Source: Isochrysis galbana (Eukaryota > Haptophyta > Isochrysidales > Isochrysidaceae). Taken from it: a stretch of 62,500 nucleotides of DNA. A model generated the notes under the pieces. The model did no database searches. It was not told the DNA's origin and worked only from the letters and a program-made list of their open reading frames with translations. Position 1 is the first letter of the stretch. Each line of letters starts with the position of its first letter. Below, in pieces: positions 1-11,599 of this stretch. Position numbers and translations under genes: made by a program. The stretch is taken from the NCBI GenBank assembly GCA_018136815.1, contig CM030943.1, positions 2,849,403 to 2,911,902 of the forward strand, given 5' to 3'.

Positions 1-594
1 CAGGGGGTGGGCCGCGAATGGAATGCTCACGTTGTCCACTGTGCTCTTTTCGCCAAACAAGGTTGGCGGCGCGCCGCTACTGCCCGATGGGCGCAGGTCG
101 AGGAAGCCGCAGGCACTTGTTGCCGGTGTTGACAAGGTGAGCGAGCACAAACGACGTTTCGGCCAGTGCGTTAAGACCGGAATGAGGAAGATTCAGAATG
201 TCATGTCACCTGCCTCCTTGCTTCCCGACGGTCCTTCATTTTGCGTATCGCATACAGCGATGAGTATTAGCGGGTCCCATGTTTGCTCTCTTGTCTCTGG
301 CCCCTCTCCCACGGGGTTTGTTGAGCGGTGAATTTGCTGGCTATCGCCGCAATGCCCGCCGAAGGGGTCGTCGCCCTGCACCCATTGAACGCCTTGGCAC
401 ATGGAAGAGCGGATGCTGCCGCAGTGCACTTGAAGGGCCTTCGGGTCTCCTCGCCCCCCCTTCCCTACCCTTCCTCTCGCAGCCGCTTCCAGTGACCCCT
501 AACACACTTTCTCACACTTCTCTGGTCCCACGTGGGCGAACACGTTTGTAGTAGCTCCCCGCCTTGAGATGATATGCTCGCCTTGTTCACTCAG
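1..594. other. No gene recognised at left edge
   Basis: Several short open frames overlap here on both strands, but none shows a recognisable domain or a splice pattern I can support. An upstream exon of the gene that resumes at 595 could lie here or beyond the window edge. Confidence 0.4.
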
Positions 595-989
595 GCCTGC
601 GAAGGCCCGCCCGACATAAATTCCGTCTGGAAGCTGGTTGGCAGCGTGTCCGAAGATGGTGAGACTATTTTCATCGACTTCTCACCCAAGGGCGGGCCCA
701 AAGACTTGCTAGGCGTGTGGGATGGCGACGGTGCGCGCCCAGATCACTCCTTATGCCATACCCAGCTGACGCACCGGGGATTCGCGATTGATTGACGTTA
801 CCGCTTCACCCCCGACGGCCTTGCCGCCTTGCCACTCACCCCGTGCGCCCTCACCCACTAATGCATTCAGGTATCAAGTTTCCGGATGGCAACAAGTGGA
901 CCAAGGTGCCAAACGGCACACCGGGGCGGCGCCCAAAGCCGGTGACGCTCACTTCGGAGACGGAGCTCTACAAGCCAGCTGAGAAGTAA
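595..989 (+). CDS. 3' end of a small protein of unknown function, two exons
   Basis: I do not recognise this family. Reading starts either at the ATG at 574 or, more likely, at a splice acceptor (cag at 592-594), so earlier exons may be missing. Exon 595-730 joins exon 871-989 across a 140-bp GT-AG intron (731-870). The junction is in phase and yields a smooth compact sequence: a Cys-containing start, then a DFSPKGGP block, then GIKFPDGNKWTKV after the splice, ending at TAA 987-989. If 574 is the start the product is 91 residues. The Gly/Asp/Lys-rich, Trp-containing character suggests a small beta-rich soluble domain. Organelle targeting cannot be judged without the N-terminus. Confidence 0.55.
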
Positions 990-1832
990 GCTTCTTGCTT
1001 GTGCGAATGATTGATGGTGGGACGGTGCATGCATGTTGTGACATCTTCCGAACCTGCTAACCCCTACCATCGCCATGGATTGAACCGGTGCCGGCAGAGT
1101 GTTGCGTCTGCCCACGCGCCCAAAGCAGCTTTCCCACCTTGGAGTTAGCGTGGGAAAGATGGGTTGAGCGAGCTGCTGCATGCATGATGATGGAGCATGA
1201 TTCGCGTTAGGAGTTGATCAAAAGGCATTTCAGAGCACACGCTTCAATGTTTTTACAATTGACATAGCGAAACAACTTACCATCACTCGCATGGGGATGG
1301 GGTATAAGGGCACTGTTATCAGCTGCCTCAGTAACAATATCAGCTCCAAAATGTAAAATGCCAAAACGAGGGACGAGGGTGCAGCTTGAGGTTTCCCTTT
1401 TTTTTATCCCCCCCCCCCCCCCCCGCCTATTTTTATGTAAAGCAAAAGCAACTTTGCCTCTTAACTTCAACTTTGTCGGTCGGAGGGGTAGTGGGTAGTA
1501 GCGGCCACCTGCCACATTTTGCCACCATGCCCCATCGGGTTCGGGTTAAAGAATGCAACCGTCGTGAACGTGAACACTTAATAAGGAAGAGGGAAAGGTA
1601 GCAGCAGATCAAAAGGCCTGCCCGGATCCCGCACTCCGAACCAGGCCTTAGGTAGTGAACCAAGGCCGGACCCCGGAAACCGAAGACCGAAGGCAAAAAG
1701 GAATGAAAAAAGCAAACCTTTTAATATTCTCGCCTCGAGCGTGGCTGTGGGGTTAACTACTGTAGCCACGCCCATTTAATAAAAAAATAAGTACAACTGG
1801 GAATATCGGCGGCTGCACTGAGCCGCTGGCCG
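990..1832. other. Intergenic stretch
   Basis: No convincing coding region. It contains a C homopolymer of about 14 near 1411-1424 and AT-richer sequence around 1700-1800. Short ORFs on both strands look like chance frames. Confidence 0.4.
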
Positions 1833-3003
1833 ATGCCGCACGCCGACGCAGGTGAAGACGCAGGTGAAGATGTCCCAGCAGGCCCTGCAGAGACCCCGGC
1901 AGAGCCCGGGGGCGGGCGGGCGGGTCATCTGAGCGCCCCGGCTTGCATTAATGGTCATGTCTCGGGCCTAGGCTCCTTCAGACGGCGAAGGGGTAGCGTT
2001 GCGCACTCCCGGGGTTGCTGGAGTGCTGCAGCGACAAACTGCGAGGATGCTGCTGAGGCCGTAGAGGTCGCCAGTCGAGTGCCCGAAGTCAGTGGTGTCG
2101 CAGATTTGGCAACCAGTGGTGAGTCAGGCGCTCTCCGGCTGGGCTATTGGCAGCTGCAGATGGGTGTGGGTGGCAATTTCGAAGGATACGACCCTGTTGT
2201 GAGCACTGAACAGTCGGAGAGAGAGTTGGCAGCCAAGAAGCGCGCCTACAGGCTGACCCTGCGCGACTCTGATGAGCCGAGCACCTACCGGCACTCTCGC
2301 GTCTTCCCGGGAGACTTCGTTATCGCCGCTCACCAGTCAGGTGGCGTGGACTTGTGGAAGGTGGAGAATTTGGCGGCCAATGCATGCCCCACAACGACGG
2401 ACCTCACCGCATACTACACTCACTACTCGCAGACGTCCTTCTCGCCTGCTGGGGGCCTCTAGGGCTCATTCGCCCTCACGAAGGAGCAGGAAGGTGGCAG
2501 AACCAAGCTGAAGAAGGCCTGCATTTCTCGCGCTTCCATGATCGTTTTCAACGTGAAATTCGACGCCACGTCCTCTATTCTCACAGTCGACACACTCCGC
2601 GCCCTCAGCGAAGTTAACAGCAACTATCTCATGCCTGATGCCTGACGAGATCCCCGACACGCACCTTCCTGTAGCAGAGCGTCGTGGGCGGCCTGCCAGG
2701 GGTGGTCGCCGGCCCGAAGAAGGTGCGCCACGGCGGAGTGGTGCTGTTAGTGCCGCGGAGTTTTCCACGTCTGGATCTAGGGTTCCTCGAACGCGCGGGA
2801 AACGGCGCGCGACGGACTCGTCAGATGAAGATGGAGATGATGAAGATGAAGATGAAGATGATGAAGATGAAGATGATGAAGATGAAGATGATGAAGATGA
2901 AGATGAAGATCGGGACGAAGATTCCGAGTTGACTAGTGAGGAGGGTGGCCCGCGACGGGACGCAGTGCGAGGAGATCGCGCGGGCATTGCAGACCTTTGT
3001 TGA
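1833..3003 (+). pseudogene. Decayed ORF with acidic tail, possibly of mobile-element origin
   Basis: An ORF from 1833 stops at an in-frame TAG (2460-2462), but the same frame continues with protein-like sequence to 2643. There a tandem duplication of ATGCCTG (2631-2637 and 2638-2644) shifts the frame. The second frame (from 2638) reads on through a basic, Pro/Arg-rich linker into a long Asp/Glu-rich tail (about 2805-2925) and ends at 3003. Removing the TAG and the 7-bp duplicate would give one continuous protein of roughly 385 residues. The middle part has a charged stretch ending in LTLRDSDEPSTYRHSRVF followed by a hydrophobic GDFVIAAHQSGG block, which recalls small chromo/BAH-like modules seen in repetitive algal ORFs; that resemblance is from memory and weak. 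The function is unknown. Two independent lesions favour a dead copy. Confidence 0.5.
2820..2925 (+). repeat. GATGAA/GATGAT microsatellite encoding Asp/Glu tail
   Basis: Imperfect tandem GATGAA and GATGAT units. In the frame of the decayed ORF they encode alternating Asp and Glu; in another frame they encode Met-Lys repeats. Confidence 0.85.
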
Positions 3004-3868
3004 GGCACCATGTGTGAGATGGAGTGGAGCTGTGGCTGTGTTGCATGTAGAGGCAGGAGAGTTGATGCATGTAACATGTGAGGTACAATTCGGAGGCATG
3101 GGGCGCGGGCTACCGGACACATGGGGAGCACGCATCGAAGGGGCTGAGGATGAACGGGAGTCCTCGACTGGCATGTGATCACGTGAGGCGGGAACGAGGA
3201 CGGAGGGCACAGAGGGCAGGAGACCACAGGAGCGCTCGAGCGATAGCGCTGGGCGTCAGAAGAGATACCGACCCAAGAGAAGGCACGCGGGGGGAAAGAG
3301 AGAACACACGGGAAAGAAGAGAGATGACGGCGGGCGGAAACACTCAGGGGGAACGGGGAGAGAGGAAAGGAGAGACGAGGCGGGAAACGGGGAGAGAGGG
3401 ACGCGAGGGGACGATCCTATCGGGAGCGGACGAAAGGCGAGCGTGACGCGGTACTAGACGACGGAGAGGGAGTCACGCGAGGAGATCTAATGGCGGGAAA
3501 GATGCATGGGGGTATGAACGACCCCCCCCTACCCGCAACAAGTTGCTACCTTGCCCAAGTGTGCTTCCAATTGTGGAACGTTCCTACACGAACCTTGCGC
3601 GGCCCGAGACCGGGTGGGCCTTGAAGGGGGGAAAGGGAGGAGGTGGAGGTGGCGAGAGGGGATGTAAGGGCGGTGTCGTGTCAGTGACAGGGTAACCTAG
3701 GATCAGTAGGCGTGTAGCCCGGAATCTTCAGATGTTTTTTAAAAGTTGTATTCAACACCTACCACACCGTGGGGCACGTAGCGGCTAGTTTGTAAAGACC
3801 CTCCCCTTCAAGAAGAATGTTTTTTTTTAGTTTGTAACGACGTAACGACCATTCACAGCGGCGCGCCT
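3004..3868. other. Intergenic, purine-rich
   Basis: GA-rich sequence (roughly 3170-3480) followed by ordinary intergenic sequence. Nothing with coding character. Confidence 0.4.
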
Positions 3869-4110
3869 GTGATTTCTCTCTTCTCTCTCCTCTCCCTCTC
3901 TCTCTCCACTCCCCTTCCCTCCTCACCACTGCCACACAGCACACCTCTGGGGGTTCTCTCTCTCTCACTCTCTGAATACGTTCTCTCTTCACACTCTCTT
4001 CACTCTGAGTCTTTTCTGCCCTTCCCTCTCTCTCTGCTCTCTCTCTCTGCTCTCTCCCTCCCTCACCCTTCCCCCCCCCCACCCACCCCCTCCTCCTGCT
4101 CCTTCGATCG
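3869..4110 (+). repeat. CT-rich tract upstream of the PC-esterase-like gene
   Basis: Dense CT/CCT sequence ending about 20 bp before the start codon at 4133. Similar tracts lie upstream of all other well-supported gene starts in the window. It could be 5' UTR and core-promoter sequence; that role is inferred. Confidence 0.7.
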
Positions 4111-4132
4111 TGTGGAGTAGGAACACGGGACG

Positions 4133-6528
4133 ATGTCAGTCCGCCGCGCTGCGGCGTTGCTGCTGGCGCTGACGGCGGCAGCCTACGTGTGGAGTGCGCT
4201 GGGCGGTAGCGCCGGCGGCTCAGCAGCACGGCAGGACCTCAGACCACTCCCACGCACCCTTGCCTCCGCGCTACATTCCTCCTCCGTCTCTCCTTCCCCA
4301 CCACACCCCTCTTCTCTTTCTCCTCTCTCTCCTCTCCCTTCTCTCTCCGCAGCCTCCTCGGTCACCTCCAGCTCCTCACACTGGCCGGGCGTGGGCCTTT
4401 CTTCTCTCTCGTCGCCGGCCTCCACCGCCTCCGGTCGGTCTTCTCTCTCCTCTGAATCCTCCATAGCCCGCTCTTCTCTTCCCACAGTGGGTGTTTCCGC
4501 GACCGCGCTGTTGCCCTCCTCCTCCTCCGCTTCGTGTGATTCGATCGACTGCGCCTCTCGCCACGGCGTTCTCGAGCCCTCGTGGGCGCGCCTCTCCTTC
4601 CAGCCGGCGATCGACTGGCTCGGCGGCGGTGTGCGCGGAGACTGCGTGGCCGGCGAGCTCGAGTACATTTTGCCCAAATACTGCACGCCGCCCACGGTCT
4701 GTCGGCCACTTCGATCCTGGCGCGCACCGGCGCTTGCACAAGCACGCCCTCAGTCCACGCTTGCTAGCTGCTTTGCAGCTCCGCGCCGACACGCTGACGC
4801 CCCACTATCGCTCGCCGCAGGAGAGGCAGCCTAAGGGGGGATGGCCCTCGGAGGATCGGCTACGGCTGGCAGACGTGCACTCCAATGGACTGCCGCAGGG
4901 CACGATGAGCGAGCTGTCCACGCTCCTTGCGGGGAAGACACTGCTCGTGATGGGTGATTCCGTGATGGAGCAATTCTACAACGTGCTGCAGTGTCTGCTC
5001 CGCAAGGAGCGCCTGCTGGCTCGTCACTCAGACGATTTTGAGGCCTTCATCCAGGTGCTCCGCTCTCACCGGCGCGCGCAGGCCGGGAACGGCCGAACGG
5101 CCGTCGCATGCCTTGGCCACAACCCCCCCGCTCCCACTCAGGCCAACAAGCCACTTTGGACCATGGGAAAGCGCAAGAAGCCACCAAAGCTGCCGCAGCA
5201 GACGCACAGCGGGATGCGCATGCTCTATGCGCGAGTAACAACAATGCAACCAGACGAGGTGACCTGGCCTGGTCCTCCCACTCCAACGACGCGCGCGCTG
5301 CTCCTACCGCGCTTCGAATGTGGCAGTGCGAGCGCTGGATCGTTGACACCTGCCGGCCCGGTCGGTCGCACAGGTCGACGCGGCGGTCAACACCGCTGAC
5401 GTCATCGTCTTAAATTGGGGCCTCCACTATCAAAACATGCCAACTTATCGGTGACTGCCCCCCATTTGGGCAAGTCGTGCCCCCTGCCATTGGCCACTGT
5501 TTGGGCCTTGAGCACGCCCGTTGCCCCACCGCACTTCTTTGTAACGACGTGCAGGTCCGATCTCCAAAGTGCCATGACGAAGCTGGAGAGGCACGCGACC
5601 GCCACCGGCAAGGCTGCCGTTTTTATGGAGACGGGGGCCCAACACTTCAAGGCATCCGACAGGTGACCTTCGCCACTCTGCAGATCCAGTCACGCACCGC
5701 ATAGCCCTTGTGGCTCCTACTCCCGGCCGTACCAGGCGGGCATAAGGCCGCCTTAGCCGATGTCAGTGTTTTTGGCTTTGAGATTGCGTAGCCTTTCAAA
5801 CCGCCGGTCAGTCTTTTTGGCTTTGAGATTGCGTAGCCTTTCAAACCGCCGCTACGCCTCCGCTCTCCGATGCGTCCGCAGCGTGTTCAGGTCCCAAATG
5901 TGTCTGTTGCCCAGTTGAGTCGGATGCATTTCGTCTGAATTGGTTCCTCCTGGCAGGGCCATGCTGCTTGTCCACCCTCAACCGTCTGCATGTCCCCAAA
6001 CCACAGGCGGGGATATCGCACGGGCGAATGGGAGAACCGGGACAAATCTACGGACAAAGAATGCTCTTGTCAGGTGCCGCTGCGGACAGCCGTGTGGCGC
6101 TCTCGCCGGGGAATGAGACCTCGCCGCCTCGCCCTCTTAGCCTCCGCCCACGTCGCGGTCGCCACGGTCCAGCGCCCAGTAGACGCGGTCACCTCTCTGG
6201 CTGCGTATGTACAAGGGCATGCTCACGTATCTTGTGCCGCCCATCGCAGGCCACGGAGGACTTCAATGTGAACTCCCGCAACCGTGTTCTCTACGAGGTG
6301 CTCTCTTCCGGCCGCTTTGGCCATGTCAGCCTGCTGCCTTTCTACAATTTGACCCGACCGCGGTGGCGATGGCACTTTGGCAACTGCACCCATCGGCCAA
6401 ACGGATGGAACTTTTACACATGCTGCGACTGCACCCACTTTTGCTATTCGCCCACGATGTGGGGCGCGCACTTGCACAACCTTCTCCAAGTGTTGCGACG
6501 ACACCACATCGCTCAGACGCACGCATGA
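4133..6528 (+). CDS. PC-esterase/TBL-like membrane-anchored protein, six exons
   Basis: Predicted O-acetyltransferase or esterase of the TBL/PC-esterase (GDSL-like) group, likely acting on glycans in the secretory pathway. The model has exons 4133-4696, 4821-5258, 5374-5450, 5555-5662, 6007-6073 and 6250-6528. All introns are GT-AG, 104-344 bp, and all junctions keep frame, giving 510 residues. An N-terminal hydrophobic anchor (about residues 4-25) is followed by a Ser/Pro-rich lumenal stem to about 135. The nucleophile motif GDS is at 233-235 in LLVMGDSVMEQ. A conserved core strand VIVLNWGLHYQ is formed by exon 3. The C-terminal catalytic Asp/His motif DCTHFCYSP has Asp478 and His481. Cys pairs in the last exon fit disulphide bonds. 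The exact substrate is unknown; fold assignment rests on the GDS...DxxH pair and their spacing. Confidence 0.85.
5762..5851 (+). repeat. 45-bp tandem duplication inside an intron
   Basis: Two nearly identical 45-bp copies (5762-5806 and 5807-5851; one visible difference, gtgttt versus gtcttt) lie in the fourth intron of the PC-esterase-like gene. Confidence 0.85.
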
Positions 6529-6917
6529 GACGAAGCCATGCTGTTCTATGCCGAATCGGACGCGGCTGTCCGGTTTTATGGAGAGTTGGCATTCGTCGCT
6601 TGAGGGCTTGAGGGTGCTTTCGTGGCATTTCCAGGCTCTCCCTAGGCTTTATTCGCGAAGCAGCCGCCAATCGCGTATTCTTGCTTGACTCCTTACTAAC
6701 TTCTGTAAACAAGAACCATCGTTGAGCAATAGGGCCATGGACCACGCGCCGCACCCATCCTCTAATGCCGTCCCCACCTAGAGCTATAGGCCATCATGTA
6801 AGGGGTAGGGATGCTAGCTTAAGTACTATCGTGGTATCCCCGCCGAGAGCTTCACCCCAATCTCCACACCGCACATCTACACGCGACACAAGCGCGCGCA
6901 ACGACACGCGGTCGCAT
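6529..6917. other. 3' flank of the PC-esterase-like gene
   Basis: No coding signal. It lies between the stop codon and the 5'-truncated LINE copy A. Confidence 0.4.
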
Positions 6918-7668
6918 AGCCCATCTTCGAATTCATAGAAGGACTTCTAGGGATTGATCTTAGGCCAGGCTCTGAAGTGGCCCAACGTCTCTTATGCTGC
7001 CAGCAGGTAGACAGATCTCACCCCTCCTCGGGATACTTGGGTATCCTGGCGTGGAGATATATCCTAACGGACTTTTACAATATTCAGTATGGCAACGCGG
7101 ACGGTAGGTCCGTTAGGTCGATCTTAAGAGAGATCCTTGCGAGATACCACCTATTGATTAGTAACGCCGGCGAAGGTCGGTTTCTTTCAAAGGCTAAAAA
7201 AACAACGCGAAAACATGGGGCTACACGCCCCGAGCAACAAACATGTCCGAAAAATGATAAGCCCTCTATACACGGTGGACAAAGATTTCAACCTAGCAGG
7301 AACATCAGAAGACCTCTTGCAGGCGGCGAGAGGTTTGTGGACATACGAGAAACATCACCTAGGGTAGCGGAGCCTCTTCAGTGGAAACCTCAGCGGATAT
7401 CAAACGAAGATCTTACGATATAGAAGGGAGGGAAACCTGAGCCAAAGCAGAACAAGGGAGGAGCCACAATCTCCCGCCCCCTTCTCTCCGCCGACTCCTG
7501 GCCGAAGCAGCGCGCGCGGCCTCCCCGGAACCAGCTTCTCCGCTAAAGAGAGAACTGGGGAAGGGGGAGGGGGTTGACAGGGGTTAGGTCTGGGTAGTAG
7601 GGAGGTTCACTAGCACACTGCCTCACGCCGCACATGTAGCGGGGACTTTTAAGAAGATTTTTTTTCGA
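6918..7668 (+). mobile_element. LINE copy A, 5'-truncated 3' end
   Basis: The sequence begins abruptly inside the ORF2 C-terminal region (FEFIEGL...), carries the conserved block ending SGYLGILAWRYILTDFYNIQ, then the family 3' UTR (tcccgcccccttctc... through tagcgggg) and the terminal ttaagaagatttttttt. Frameshifts break the ORF after about 7190. The 5' truncation and T-rich end are typical of target-primed reverse transcription. I did not find a clear target-site duplication. Confidence 0.85.
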
Positions 7669-8766
7669 CTCATACGTACGTGCGTACGTGCGTGTGCGTG
7701 TGCGCGCTTGTGTTGTGTGGTAGCTGCCTGTAGGCAGCTGCTAACTAATGCTAATGGCGATATCTTTTTGATCTTTGCCATGACTTAGTATTGTTATTCA
7801 AGCCTTGAATAGTCAGCCCAAGCACGAGTCCGGGTTTGAATGGAGCATTTTTGCCGTAGTCGTAGTCATTGGTCAATGTCGAAACAAGCGAATGCTTGTT
7901 CGTGTGGCAAGTCTCGAGGGGCATAGAGCACAGTCTTGAGAATGAGAGAGGGAGCGCGCGCGCTACATGGCGACACAAGCCACGATCACACATCACTCAC
8001 AAAACCGCCCAGTCAACAAAGGGACACTCCGAAAACTCACGTAAACAGTCGCCACAATCAATGAAACGAGTCCGGAGAAGAATGCAGCCAACCGAAACAA
8101 AGCCACAACGAAGAGTCTCGAAGTAAACGGCGATCACCCCTCAAGAAACAATGCCCATCCTAAAGTTAAAAGACACACAAGCCATCGGATCCGTCTAGAG
8201 TATTGAGAAAATACTCTGGATCCGACACCCCCCGACTAAATGTCGAGCGTCCGCGCGAGTCAAACTTGCACAGCACACTCACAGGCGTCCCCACGAGGCA
8301 CACACAAGTCTGACATGCACAAACAAACACAAGTGAACGAGACCCTCTTGCCTTTCACCCCAAAGAGTGTGCGCACTCAGTGGGTTAAACCAACACAAAG
8401 AACACATTGTTGGTTTGAAGACAAGTCTCACTCGGGGCGCACATCCCTAATGAGAACGTTACGGGCACACGAACACACTCCGAACGCACGGTAGCTCACA
8501 ATCCGAACAAACAACGTGACAAGGGAGTCAAGGAATCCAAAGAATCAACCAAGAACCAAGAACCGAGTCTTCTCTAGGGCGGTCAAACAGGGGCTTTTTA
8601 ACGACTAGTAAGGGTTGGGCTGCATTTTTTGACCGTGGCGCGATGCCCACTAAAAAACCTCCCGGGGGGGCTACCTGACGCTACGAAAATCTTCGCCAAG
8701 AAATGGTGCGATTCGCCCCCCCTCTCGCCCCCTCCGTCACGCGCCCTCACGCTCTACCCGTAAAGA
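7669..8766. other. Intergenic with a small hairpin
   Basis: A CGTACGTG/GT-rich simple repeat spans about 7670-7725. An imperfect hairpin is at 8185-8225 (tcggatcc and agagtatt pairing with aatactct and ggatccga around a gagaa loop, with a 4-nt bulge). No gene was recognised; a CA-rich unstructured stretch fills 7960-8560. Confidence 0.4.
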
Positions 8767-8824
8767 ATGGGCGGTCGCGCCCGCGGGGGGATCGGTTCCT
8801 TTATATCTAAGCTACATTCGGCAT

Positions 8825-9598
8825 TTGATTCCCGCCCGATGCAGCGCCGTGTCGGGCTGCCGACAGTCCGACCACCCCCTGACCCACTGGCATCATTGCC
8901 CGCGCAGCCCACCCAGCTTCTCAAAGCGCGCGCACGCGGCTACCCTGGCTGCCACAGACCCCACCCCGACCATCCCGACCCGCCCCTCGCAGGATTCGCC
9001 CTCACTCGAACTCGGCATCGAGAACCAGGACCAGCTCACCAACGCGGCCGTCCACGCGTGGCTGACGAGCCTCCGCGTTGAGGCTGCCTTCGCGGTCCTG
9101 CTCTCTCTGACAGTGCCAGATACGGCGCTGGTCGGTGAGGTGAGACCCGTGGGCGGCCTCAGGACGGGCCACGTTGTGGCCCTCAACGCCACGGCGAGGA
9201 GGAAAGCCCAAGATCCTGCCAGAACGCCTCACAACGCATCTGGCGGGAACCCACCACCCAGAGCAGATATCACCTTCTGCCGCTGGGTGGTGGGCTTGGC
9301 AGGCGGTATGGGACATCATTCCGTACTGCAAATGACGCGCGACGGCGCAACAAAAGCGCTCCAGGCACGCGGAGCTCGCGCAGCGAAGGCGCAAATCAAG
9401 GTCTCGGCAACACTTAACATAGAAGTCGAGGAAAGCCGTAGACCGCGGAGCCGACGCATCGACAGAAACCAACAAACGTCGACCCCCGATCAACCTAGTA
9501 CCTCGAATACATCATATTTAGAGCCGAATGAAACAAGAATCATCGAGAATCAAGAACCTGGAACCTGGAGGCAAATAGCCGAACTGGGTGGCGCATAG
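8825..9598 (+). CDS. Hypothetical ORF, doubtful
   Basis: A 257-codon open frame with no domain, signal peptide or membrane segment that I recognise. The middle (about residues 60-130) has mildly protein-like hydrophobic periodicity; the end is rich in polar residues and resembles translated repeats. In GC-rich DNA such a length can arise by chance. Confidence 0.2.
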   Translation: MIPARCSAVSGCRQSDHPLTHWHHCPRSPPSFSKRAHAATLAATDPTPTIPTRPSQDSPSLELGIENQDQLTNAAVHAWLTSLRVEAAFAVLLSLTVPDTALVGEVRPVGGLRTGHVVALNATARRKAQDPARTPHNASGGNPPPRADITFCRWVVGLAGGMGHHSVLQMTRDGATKALQARGARAAKAQIKVSATLNIEVEESRRPRSRRIDRNQQTSTPDQPSTSNTSYLEPNETRIIENQEPGTWRQIAELGGA

Positions 9599-10168
9599 CC
9601 GGACTGAGAATGAAGGGTGGCCGTAACCAAATCGAGAACGAACAAGAACAGAAACACGGCTCAAAATATGACGCAATCGAGGGAGGAGGATTGACCGAGG
9701 GACCGAGGCTGAAGGCCGCTGAAAATGAACGCGCGATCGAGAGCAAGATCGAGAGAAAGCTCGAGCTCGAGAGAAAGCTCCAGGACAAGGCAGAAAGCAT
9801 GGGAGACCCAACAGCCCACTCAACGCGAACGGACGGACACGCAAGACGCAAGCAGCCGCACGTCGGGATCGGGAACACAGAACCAAACAACACATCAAGC
9901 CATCTCGTGCGGCCAGCCACCTCCTCTATTGTGGACCACTCGAGAGCACTGCCCTCGAGCGTATCCACATCCTCTGTGCCCCAAGCGTCGGTCATGGTCA
10001 TGGCCGGCGCATGGCCGCCACCGTCGCTGGCCATTGCGGAGACTTTCCCGCGTGTGTCCTTCTTTGGTGGCCGCCACGCGCCACGTTCCCCTCCTGTTTT
10101 TTTTTGTTTTTTCTCTTCAGGAGTTTTGTTTTATTAGCCCCCCTATATCAGGTATCAGGTCTAGAGGA
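9599..10168. other. Intergenic, no gene seen
   Basis: Overlapping chance frames of biased composition on both strands. It ends in T-rich sequence (about 10098-10140) before a palindrome cluster. Confidence 0.35.
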
Positions 10169-10188
10169 CCTGATATCATGATATCAGG
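10169..10188. repeat. Perfect 20-bp palindrome
   Basis: CCTGATATCATGATATCAGG equals its own reverse complement. It is flanked by partial copies of the same GATATCAGG motif between 10145 and 10205, forming a compact palindrome cluster. Confidence 0.9.
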
Positions 10189-10204
10189 ACCTGATATCAG
10201 CCTG

Positions 10205-10450
10205 ACGTCCCATCCGGGTGGAGCGCCCTCTCTCTTTCTCTCGAAGAGAGGGGAAGTTTCCCCACCTTCCTTTATCCTAGGCGCCTCGCAAATAGATTTA
10301 AATCGCTATCTTCTCCGCGTTTCTCGATCTACTTCAGTGATTGCAATCAGGTTTAATTTGCAATCTCTTCGCATCTCCCCCTTGGGCACATCGCACTTCT
10401 CTCGTCTTATTCGGTAAGTCTTTTGGAATCCTGTGCGGCAGGATTGCCCC
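10205..10450 (+). repeat. Dispersed repeat R1, copy 1
   Basis: Shares its order of motifs with 24085-24330: ggagcgccctctctctttctc, then gggaagtttccc, ggcgcctcgcaaatag, caggtttaatttgc, gcacatcgcact, tcttattcggta and tcttggaatcctg. Both copies are in the same orientation. No coding potential and no terminal inverted repeat were seen. Confidence 0.75.
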
Positions 10451-11330
10451 TCGTTTCCGTTATGGTGCGATTCCCCTTCTAGACGGGATCGCCGACAGAT
10501 CGCCTTCTGATCGTCGTCCGTCGTCGGCCGGCCGGAGTGTTTTGTTTTGATTTCAGTCAAGTTATGTGAGAAAGTCGTGGGGCGAGCGAGAGTCGGAGTG
10601 TTTTCCTGGGTGTCTCTGTCCGTCGTCATGTCGTCAGTCGTCATCCGTCGCTCTCGCTCTCGTCGCTCTCGCTCTCGTAACACTCATACCCTACAACCTC
10701 GCCTCTCCTCGCCAGCCCCTGCCATCACAGCCCTCCTCACACTCACCCTCGCCCTCGCCTCTCGCCGCTCGTTCCATGTCGCTCTCGCCGCCGTCCTCGC
10801 CCTCGCCCAAGCCCGCCTGCCCGCCTTCCTCTGCTGACGGGCTTCAGCCCGTCAGCCCCTCTGAAGTCGTCTCCTCCGCCGCGCCTACCGCCGGCCGCCG
10901 GCATGCCTCCTTCCTCATTGCCCTCAGGCCCTATGGGCCATCCCAATTCGTCAGTCGTCAGGCTAAAGGTTGTAATCGAGGTGAGGGTTGACAAACACCA
11001 AGGTGGGGGCGACGCCAGCGTCTTAGTTAGGGTCCGACCTCCAGAAGCCAGAAGGCAGAAGTTCGGAGGTAGGGCCGTGTCGAATTATCGTATGCCTGTG
11101 GCTGTGGCGCGACAAGCGGGGATATGTCACATGCCACTACCACTACCGGGTTGCGGGTTGTGCGACCCTCGAGATGGAGCGTGCGACCCACCAGGGAGGG
11201 ATCCCTCCTATCCCCCACATGCCTCGCGAGACGGCTGAGCTTGGGCTCCTCTGCCTACGTGTGAAACACAGTCAAACTTAGAAATTTTTGCCGTCGAAAA
11301 AAACAGAGAAAAACAGTGTGAAGAACAGAT

Positions 11331-11361
<31 letters not shown>

Positions 11362-11599
11362 GGGGAGGCGGCCGCCCGAAATAAAACAACGAAGAGCACA
11401 TACGTTTTGGGCCTCCGAAAGAAAAGTACTCTTGGTGTGTTTCACAGGAATTTATGTGGGCTCTTTCCTCTCTGTGGAGAGGCAGCGGAGCGATCTTCTC
11501 AGTCTCCAACACCACGTCAGCCGCCAAGAATGTAGATGAAAAAAGGACAATTATATTAATATTCCACCCAAACCCCATCGACCCCTCGCGCTCTCCAAA
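10451..11599. other. Intergenic, no gene seen
   Basis: TC/CG-rich sequence with CTCTCG repeats near 10650-10820. It includes a (GT)n run followed by a G homopolymer of about 20 at 11330-11366. No supported gene. Confidence 0.35.

Noticed and set aside
5339..5373. A separate coding stretch CERWIVDTC in the PC-esterase gene
   Set aside because: It lies in another frame and is removed by the in-phase GT-AG intron 5259-5373, whose splicing restores VIVLNWGLHYQ.
9540..10417. Overlapping ORFs of 126-230 codons
   Set aside because: Biased composition on both strands, no motifs, and partly within repeat R1 and the palindrome cluster.
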